DNA of 64,000 nt from Anadara kagoshimensis (Eukaryota; Mollusca; Bivalvia; Arcoida; Arcidae), in contig CM037870.1 in the NCBI GenBank assembly GCA_021292105.1, positions 65,308,515 through 65,372,514 on the forward strand, in the 5' to 3' direction. The notes below the pieces were generated by a model. That model saw only the letters and a program-made list of their open reading frames with translations, did not search any database and was not told where the DNA came from. The translations under genes were made by a program, and so were the position numbers. Every line of letters begins with the position of its first letter. Within the stretch, counting starts at the first letter, position 1. Positions 57,374 to 64,000 of the stretch are shown piece after piece.

Positions 57374-57745
57374 TTGAGAGGCCGCGGTTGCCTAATGAAT
57401 AAGACATCAGTCTACAAAACAAACCCAGGGTTTCTCACCGCTGTGTGTTCGAGTCCCACTCAGACCACATGCGGGAAAGTGATTTTTCCTTGCCGTTGGC
57501 CTTTACTGGTTTACCTGGTATCAGTATAATGTGCCTGGGGAGTGGTACGCTTGTCTGCGGCATACTGACTCTGTGAGCTGGCACGTTAAAGTCGCCATGA
57601 GTGCGCCCTAGTACAAAACAGACCATAAAACACACTCGTATTTCACATGCATACACGAACTTGTTCATAGATTAATAAAATTAATAGTTCTCGTCGCGAA
57701 TAGCTGGAAAATTGCTGATGCGACGTTAACCAACCAACCAACCAT
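57374..57745 (+). repeat. tRNA-derived SINE-2
   Basis: A box gaggccgcggttgcctaatg, B box gtgttcgagtcccactc, body with gtttacctggtatcagtata, gcatactgactctgtgag, ttaaagtcgccatgagtg and cactcgtatttcacatgc, tail gcgacgttaaccaaccaacc. A partial copy lies inverted at 39112. Confidence 0.8.
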
Positions 57746-58199
57746 TTCCGATTGTCCGACACGGCCCTTATTTTTGCGCCTTGTTTCAATACATGTTTTA
57801 TACCCGGATACAACATTACACGCGTATCGAGGTGTCAGTATAGTTTTAGGCACTTTTTTGCAGAGCGTAACGGGATACATATTTTTGAGTTGCACATCCG
57901 ATATTAAGGAATTAAAAAAAATGTATATAATATTTTACCAAGTGCATTATTTCTGAAATGTTATGGTTATGATAAACTAACAGGCCAAAAATGGCAGCGT
58001 CTAAAAACTGGAAATTTTGAATACATGTAGATGATTTGAGCTTTCATCGTGGATTTGCAGAAAATCGAATCGGTTGACATTAGGATTTTTTCTATATTAT
58101 TTGATAAAACTATATTTGCTTTCTGAACACATTAATTTAAAAAAAAATCTATTGAGCGGATTTTGAGAACAAAGCATCAGTATACGGCGCCTTGTTGAA

Positions 58200-58750
58200 G
58201 CGTTTATGTCAAAAGATGATTTTCTTTTGCGCCTAAAGACAATAAAGCACAGAGTCGTCAGTGGATAGGCCTGGGTCCCCTAGGCCAAAGAAGGTTAAAA
58301 AGCATTAGTCTACTGGGAAGGTGATGACCACAGTATTTTGGACGCAAAGGTTTATTGTGTGTGACTTTTAAAAAGAGAAGTACAATGATAACTGGAAGCA
58401 CTATGCAAACTTGCTAGACCACACGAGAACTGATATCTGTGAAACCGCCGAACAGGAAAGAAGAGTACACAGTTGCAAAGTTACAATGAAGGCTGGGGGC
58501 GAAATACCACCATCTGCCTAGCTCGTAGCGACTTCTTCTTTTCCCAAAATTGAAAAATGATACCTGAGGGCGTCATTTCAGGTCTGACCAAGAAGTCATG
58601 AAGACAGTTGAGGAGTGTGTCAATGGAAATGACCCTTTCTTTTTCAGATCTGGGGTGATGGATAAGTGCATCACACTAGAGGGCACTGAATTACATCAAG
58701 TTAAAAAGAAGAGGTGGATCTAATCCGGAAAAGAGGTTAAGCTGGTTTCT
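58200..58750 (+). pseudogene. mariner relic 3 (C-terminal transposase)
   Basis: Frames combined: GPLGQRRLK, KVMTTVFWTQRFIVCDF, YNDNWKHYANLLDH, SDFFFSQN/SSYFFLFPKLKN, EVMKTVEECVNGNDPFFFRS and GVMDKCITLEGTELHQVKKK. These follow the order of the mariner catalytic domain (KVM..VFWD, YYANLLD, APSDYFLFPNLKK, CI.L.GDYVEK) but with many stops. Because KVM..YY occurs here as well as at 49.3 kb, it is a separate copy from relic 2. Confidence 0.65.
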
Positions 58751-59894
58751 TATTGATTGGCCCTCGTAAATAAAAATTCAAAATAAACATATGACACTAT
58801 GAACTATGTTTAACATGTTAAAAATGATAAAAATGTGTTATATTGTTAAAACTTTTTATTTATAAATCAGTTTCAAGACGTTTGATTTTACTCTCGTCTC
58901 ATTTGTGGATCTGTTTAACACCAGATACCTCCTTTCGACGACTGTCTCATCTTGACCTTTGATATAAATAAGTCATATTTTAGCTGGTCGATTCGATCTA
59001 ATGACATTAGGTTAAATATTTTAAAAGATTTCTCAAATTGTAATCTTCATTTTCCTGCACAGTTCCAAACTACAAAGTATTTTTCTTTACTTTCACTAGT
59101 TGCACTTGCTATGACACCGTCAAACTTAAACAATTTAAGAACGGATTATGTTTTGACATTACACATAGGCCTTTGTAATGGTTTAGTAAACACTTGGATC
59201 TCTCTCAATCTACATATATCGGGGAAATGTGTGTTAAAGATGTGGTCTATGTATGTTTCATCCACATCTCGTCTATATTGCATTATTAATAATTACAGAT
59301 GTTGAAGATTTTCACTAGATAATTAATTGTTTTGTTTGTCATTGAAAAACAAGTATAAATTCTATATAAATTCATTAAAACATGAAAATCGCACAGCTGG
59401 CAAGATATTTGAATCCTCAATTCCCAGTACACCTACTTCCTCCTTAATTGCCAATACCCAGTACACCTTTTTGCAATTCCCAGTACACCGCATGTTATCA
59501 TCCAACGTCTCCTGCTCCTTTATTTCTCAATACATTGAGCTGAAATTTGGTCGACATGTAGTTCTTAACATCCTAGAGGAATTGTACGCCTCAGAATTTT
59601 TATTTATCAGGTGAAATTTGAAATATTGCAAAGAAACTCCCGGCGACGGCAAAATCACAGGTGAGCACTTGCGCTTTATCAATTTGTTTTAAAGTTTAAA
59701 CAGTGTATCAGATGCAGTTAACTATTTCAATAGAATCATTTATGTGTCCGATTGATGCCCCAATACACCATCACATGTTAAAATGAACAGATAAGTCAAA
59801 AATCGGCTTTCGACTCCCGCTGGTGTTGTTTACACTAGCTGTTTTGCTCATTTTATGCTTTAATATCCCGTGTACGCTGTACCACAGTGATACC

Positions 59895-60848
59895 TTTAAA
59901 ATAGAACTTAGAAGTCTTCGGTTTGGTCCTGAAACCATGCCTCTGTGGCAGCCTTAAGTCCATCATCATCAGGAAATCTGATTCCCTGTAAATGGGATTT
60001 CAAATGTCTAGATAGGAAATAATCACTGGGTGCCAAATCAGGACTGTAGGGTGGGTGATTAAGTTGTTTGAACTTGCATTCACGAATCGCTGCTTGTGCA
60101 ATCCTTGACTTGTGCACAGGAGCATTGTCGTGAAGAAGTAATACCCTGGCTAAACTTTCCCCTCCTTTTTAATTTAATAGCAGTTTTCAGCTGCTTCATT
60201 AGATCAGCATAGTAAGCCCCAGTGATAGAGAATCCAACAGGTTTATAATTGATAAACAGAACACCCTTAGAATCCCAAAACACAGTGGCCATGACTTTGC
60301 CAGCTGATGGTTGAGTTTTGAATTTCTTTGGTGGGGGTGAGCCAGGGTGCTTCCATTGCATGGACTCTTTTTTGGTTTCTGGGTCCCAATGATGAATCAA
60401 TGTTTCATCATCAGTTACTAAACGCCAAGAAGCTCCCCACTTGACTGGAGTCTTTGGAAGCGATTCTGCACATTAAGGTTTCTGGGGACCCATCTTGCGG
60501 ATACTTTTGACATCCCAAGATGCTCGTGGATAACTGTGTATACACTTCCATGTGAAATGTCACACTCCCTAGCTATTTCATCAATCCTAATTCGACGATC
60601 ATTCATGATGAGTGTCTCCACAGATCTGACAATTTCCTTTGTGATGGCATCAGCTGGTCAACTTGACCGTGGGTCATCCTTCAGTGAGGTTTGCCCATGT
60701 TTAAACTCAGCTTACCATTTTGCCACTATGGAATAGGCAGGACCACTGTCACCGTACACCTCGGCCATTCCCCAAATTTCTTTGGCATTTGATCCCTCTA
60801 CTGTGATGAACTTATTACTGTCCTAAACTCAAAATTTTGGTTTTCCAT
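59895..60848 (-). pseudogene. mariner 1 transposase (main part), decayed
   Basis: From ATG at about 60848: N-terminal HTH text (RRIRIDEIARECDISHGSVY, then VSARWVPRNLN), then IHHWDPETKKESMQWKH, SAGKVMATVFWDSKGVLF, SITGAYYADLMKQLKTAIKL, NHPPYSPDLAPSDYFL and TEAWFQDQTEDF. VFWD and PSDY carry the first and third catalytic Asp. Frameshifts lie after AIKLKRRGK and near the HTH, and there are stops in the N-terminus. The C-terminus (GIDSLKEK, KCIGIHGDYIEK) is at 48141-48078, beyond the insertion. Confidence 0.8.
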
Positions 60849-61021
60849 CATTGCTTGATGGTCACCAACTTTGAATGCTTTTGAGAATTGCACAAATATT
60901 TTGTGACAAATAAACTTGATATGTTTAAAATAGCGGAATGTTGTGTTGTCTAAATAAGTAAAGAAATTTGTGTTACTTTTGGCTGAATACGCTGTTCTAT
61001 GAACTTTCTGACTTCCCCTCG

Positions 61022-61539
61022 TATATATGCAGATTTTGTTACAAGGCTATTTTCACAAATCTCACTTTAATATGTTATTATTATGTAATCAATAAAATTT
61101 TGATTTAATTTTAAATATGACCATTCATTGTAATCTAAATCAATTGATGTATGGAGCATAATATGGGTATAAAAAATAGGTAGTAATAACATCGGCCCTA
61201 AACACTCCCACTGTTTTTTTTTTTCAGCTAAAACCATGTTTTTATTAATACTTTAATCAAGCTAATGATTGCTTAAAATCTGTTCATTAATTGATTAATT
61301 ATCAGTTGTTCGCAATATATATTTACTTTTTGTGCCATATTTCTTATTTTATATGATACTATATATGTTATAACTCTTGTGGTCATCTCTATTGAAGAAA
61401 ATGGCTGCCCAAATGCACTTTTTGCATGCATTTTCTAGACACCGGTTGACTGGGGTGTAAAACCATATTGCTTTACTCCACTCCTAATTTAATTATGTTC
61501 TACAAATGTAACTTCTTATTTCTTTGACAGATTTTAAAG
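61022..61539. other. Region upstream of zyxin-like coding start
   Basis: AT-rich. A splice acceptor (tttctttgacag, ending 61530) sits nine bases before the start codon, so the 5' UTR continues in an upstream exon that I could not locate. Confidence 0.5.
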
Positions 61540-63051
61540 ATGGCTTACCAGGGTATAGAGAATGATTTTGCACAGATGAATATCCACATACAGAGTTCTG
61601 CCAGGAAACAACCACCTGCTGTAGCACCAAAACCAAAGATACACAACTCGGCTCCAGCACCATATAGACCAGGTACCAATTTAATGTTTTGTTGTTCATT
61701 CAGGGCTGTTAGTCTGAGTACATTTAGTCCAAAACCTGTTGATGTTTCCCTCAGTTGCATAAAAGATGCCTATTTTTCTAATTCTAAGAGTGTGACAGTT
61801 TTGTCATTTTAGATGATGTTGTAAAATATAATTAACCAAATTAACAATGTGTGTATGTAGCATTTACATGTATTTACTTTAGCTATCCCTACCAGTCCAG
61901 AATTGGTGATGACAATGGCAACGACAAACTTTGGATGGGGTTTTGTGACCCAGATGAGAATATTTCAATTTACTGTACTAGTATTTAGATGTCACCAGCT
62001 CTAAGTGAAGTGGCAGAAATTTTGCAGTATTATCGGGGCAGGGAGGGTTCTTTGATGAGTCACACCTGCCACAACATGGACATCAATTTTTAAGGTCTCT
62101 TCGGAAGGACCCTGTGGCTTTCATTTCTTTTCTAAATATGGAGTGCTTGGTGAAAGAACAGTCACTACCTACATGTATTTTCAAGTCTTTTTTAGGCTCT
62201 GGCTGGGGTTTGAACTCATGGATTCCCACATACACATACCAGTGCAATGATGATGATGTATACTTTATTGTAACAATAGGAACATTACAAGTAATATTTT
62301 TTTCTCTTATATATTTATTAAATTTTTTGTAGGAGGAGGACAATACAGGCAGTTCAGAGACCAACCAGGTGAATCTGAGTTTCCACCACCCCCACTACAA
62401 AGTGGTTACCCAGAGGAACAGTTTCCTCCACCGCCACAGGACCATGGATATGAATATGAAATTAGAGAGGTGAGAGAGGAATTTCCACCACCCCCTCCTC
62501 AGAATACTTCTTACAGTTATAGCAGAGATTCTCCAGACATTACTAATGTTCCAGGTAGTTATACTTCATCATACAGCCCTCAGCCGAACACATTTGAAAA
62601 TCAGACATATGGGGCTGCATCCTATACACCACAGAAAACTTCCCCTAGAAGTTATGACATACAGACATACAGAGCATCACCAAGGACTGTCGAGGATGAA
62701 TACACAAGAGCCAACATGTATCAGCACGAGTCTAAACAGTCACCATATACTGTAAGATCAACCTCACCAGCTGGACGGACATCACCTTACATGGCAAGTA
62801 ATTATGCAAACATATCAAGTCTACAGTCATCGTATTCAAATGAACCAACATCTCAAGAGCCATCACCTTATGCACGTCCTGTGAAGGTTACAACAGGGAG
62901 ACAGTACTCGCCAACGCCACAAGATGGGTATGTTCGTGTAGGTAGTGGTGGGTCACAAGGACGTCCTTCACCAACGCCCCAGCAGGATATGTCATACTCA
63001 GCTGGCCCTGGCAGTGCCAGTCCAAGGGGTCAGGTCTCACCACATTACAAG
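61540..63051 (+). CDS. Zyxin/LPP-like protein, N-terminal exons
   Basis: Two exons: 61540-61672 (after acceptor ending 61530; donor CCAG/gtacca) and 62333-63051 (acceptor ttttttgtag; donor TACAAG/gtatgt). Together about 284 residues, continuing past the window. The start MAYQGIENDF is followed by PPAVAPKPK, the family's proline/VAPKPK motif. Three FPPPP motifs (EFPPPPL, QFPPPPQ, EFPPPPP) are EVH1 ligands that recruit Ena/VASP. The rest is a Ser/Pro/Tyr/Gln-rich linker with repeated SPT/SPR sites. In zyxin, LPP and TRIP6 such a region precedes three LIM domains that dock at focal adhesions and enter the nucleus; the LIM exons are not in view, so the assignment rests on the N-terminus. Confidence 0.72.
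61983..62255 (-). repeat. tRNA-derived SINE-1, copy 3 (minus strand)
   Basis: Inside the intron between the two zyxin-like exons. On the minus strand: ccatgagttcaaaccccagc (B box), agtgactgttctttcaccaa, gccacagggtccttccgaag, ggcaggtgtgactcatcaaa and agctggtgacatc. Same body as the copies at 46.2 and 47.4 kb; the A box is lost. Confidence 0.8.
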
Positions 63052-63119
63052 GTATGTATCTTTCTGTTATTGTATTACCAATCCAAAGGCAAAGTAAAAC
63101 CTTTGAAATCTGGCAAATT

Positions 63120-63200
63120 AAGTTAATGTTTCCATCATGGAAGTGAGGCAGTGTGCATTTAATGTTTCCATCATGGAAGTGAGGCAGGGTGCATTGGAAA
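63120..63200. repeat. 37-bp tandem duplication
   Basis: aatgtttccatcatggaagt gaggcag...tgcat occurs twice in direct tandem, in the intron after the second zyxin-like exon. Confidence 0.85.
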
Positions 63201-63718
63201 GGTAAGCAGATAGCTGTTTCTCGTACCTCGGACAGAAAAATCTTGCGCGCACACCAGTGCTAGATTTTTCTGTCTTGTCCAGTTTGTCTGGTACTGCCTC
63301 ACGCGACAATAGAACAATCACGATGACATATGCGAGCATTGTGCTTGACGTCATCAAAACAAAGCGTTTCTTGATTTATTACTCAAATATGTGTTTTATT
63401 TTTTTATTATTCAAAATATTTCATTATCAGAGTTGTTTTATATTTGCATTGAATACAAATCATTGATACTATAAATCACTTTAATTTCGCAGCACTTTTT
63501 TTTTGTGAATCCATAACAAAACCTATTTTGCGATTTCCCCAAAGGTAACCCCTCATTAAATTTATTTGCTATATATTATGTCACAGTTGGTTTATATTTA
63601 AACTCATACAAGATGTACTTATATACACCTTCATGAGATTATCGAGTCACGTGATCTAATTAGTACTCAGGTGAAAATACAGTAGGTATTGTCAATTAAT
63701 AACTAACAACATGTATGC
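63201..63718. other. Intronic strip before a transposase-like ORF
   Basis: Contains an imperfect inverted pair (cagaaaaatcttgcgc ... agatttttctgtc, about 63232-63275). Otherwise AT-rich with nothing coding; it may be the 5' end of the element encoding the next ORF. Confidence 0.35.
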
Positions 63719-64000
63719 ATGGTTGATAAAAAAGATGGCAAATCGCTGCCAAAACCCTCCATTCCAGGACTTCCAGATCCAAACAATTTGAAAAGTGAAA
63801 ACAGCCAAAATGTGTGCGTTGCAGCTAACCTGGAAATTGAGACTGAACTAGAAAATGTCCCTCCGTCAACGCCAAGTCCTGGTGGGCGTAAACGTAAAAG
63901 GGGATCGTACACAAATTATACCGATGAAACAAGGGCAAACATTGCAAAGTATGCACTGGAACATGGTAATTCGTCAGCGGCTCGTCATTTTTCCAAAATA
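63719..64000 (+). CDS. HTH transposase-like protein, N-terminus, cut by window end
   Basis: Open from ATG 63719 to the last base, 94 codons with no stop. A low-complexity start (VDKKDGKSLPKPSIPGLP) leads to a basic patch GGRKRKRGSYTNYTDET and then RANIAKYALEHGNSSAARHF SKI, which resembles the helix-turn-helix (Psq/CENP-B-like) region found at the N-terminus of many animal DDE transposase-derived proteins. It lies within the zyxin-like gene intron in the same orientation. The catalytic part is outside the window, so the superfamily is not settled. Confidence 0.55.
   Translation, partial: MVDKKDGKSLPKPSIPGLPDPNNLKSENSQNVCVAANLEIETELENVPPSTPSPGGRKRKRGSYTNYTDETRANIAKYALEHGNSSAARHFSKI

Larger units (their letters stand above)
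48147..59889. mobile_element. Long-TIR element inserted in the mariner (TSD ATACC)
   Basis: Inverted arms of about 450-490 bp (ctgtggtacagcgtacacgg at 48150; cgtgtacgctgtaccacag ending 59887) pair over cagcgggagtcgaaagcc, gcatctgatacactgttt, cgcaagtgctcacctgtg and ctcctttatttc. ATACC lies at 48142-48146 and again at 59890-59894. Without the later LTR insertion the element is about 4.25 kb. The inner arm ends carry two to three copies of gtgtactgggaattg. It encloses two mariner transposase relics; no transposase of its own was identified. Confidence 0.8.
48012..61021 (-). mobile_element. mariner transposon, split by an 11.7-kb insertion
   Basis: Terminal repeats match: cgaggggaggtcataaagtt at 48012 and, inverted, cgaggggaagtcagaaagtt ending 61021, each bordered by TA. 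Removing 48147-59889 leaves about 1.26 kb, the normal length of a mariner. The split halves carry the C-terminus (left) and the rest (right) of one transposase on the minus strand. Confidence 0.88.

Overview
The window is nuclear DNA of an intron-rich metazoan, almost certainly a bivalve mollusc. It is AT-rich, has GT-AG introns of hundreds to thousands of bases, and is packed with short tRNA-derived SINEs, palindromic MITE-like elements and dispersed repeats of bivalve style (for example the element opening with AGCTCACCTGACC near 42.3 kb). Nothing bacterial, viral or organellar is evident. The species cannot be fixed from sequence alone.

Three host genes are present. (1) Minus strand, 10821 down to 5926 and beyond: the 5' end of an LDL-receptor-related (YWTD/LDLR class B) gene with a signal-peptide exon and three beta-propeller exons; its next intron holds a 4.8-kb foldback element and a minisatellite. 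(2) Plus strand, 11208-37405: a complete 12-exon heparan sulfate N-deacetylase/N-sulfotransferase (NDST), about 914 residues, transcribed divergently from gene 1 across a gap of about 390 bp. Exons were assembled by hand from splice sites, reading phase and family similarity. Eleven exons are intact; exon 2 carries two apparent single-base deletions. (3) Plus strand from 61540 to beyond 63051: the N-terminal part of a zyxin/LPP-like focal-adhesion protein with three FPPPP (Ena/VASP-binding) motifs.

NDST intron 2 holds an 8-kb array of a 65-bp satellite (14199-22244, about 124 units) with higher-order periodicity. NDST intron 4 holds a decayed duplicate of exon 2, out of order. A dispersed repeat with a long consensus tail (called repeat A here) occurs at least a dozen times between about 0.3 and 35 kb; I saw none to the right of that.

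From 37.4 to 61.5 kb there is no host gene that I can recognise, only mobile-element relics: a 2.1-kb foldback, a LINE interrupted by an inverted-repeat element, SINEs, and a five-layer nest at 48012-61021. From outside in, the nest is: a mariner; a long-TIR element that itself contains mariner remains; an LTR retroelement with 880/865-bp LTRs; a TTAA-flanked element; and tRNA-like SINEs. Target-site duplications or interrupted reading frames support the layers. The window ends inside the N-terminus of another transposase-like ORF within a zyxin-like gene intron.
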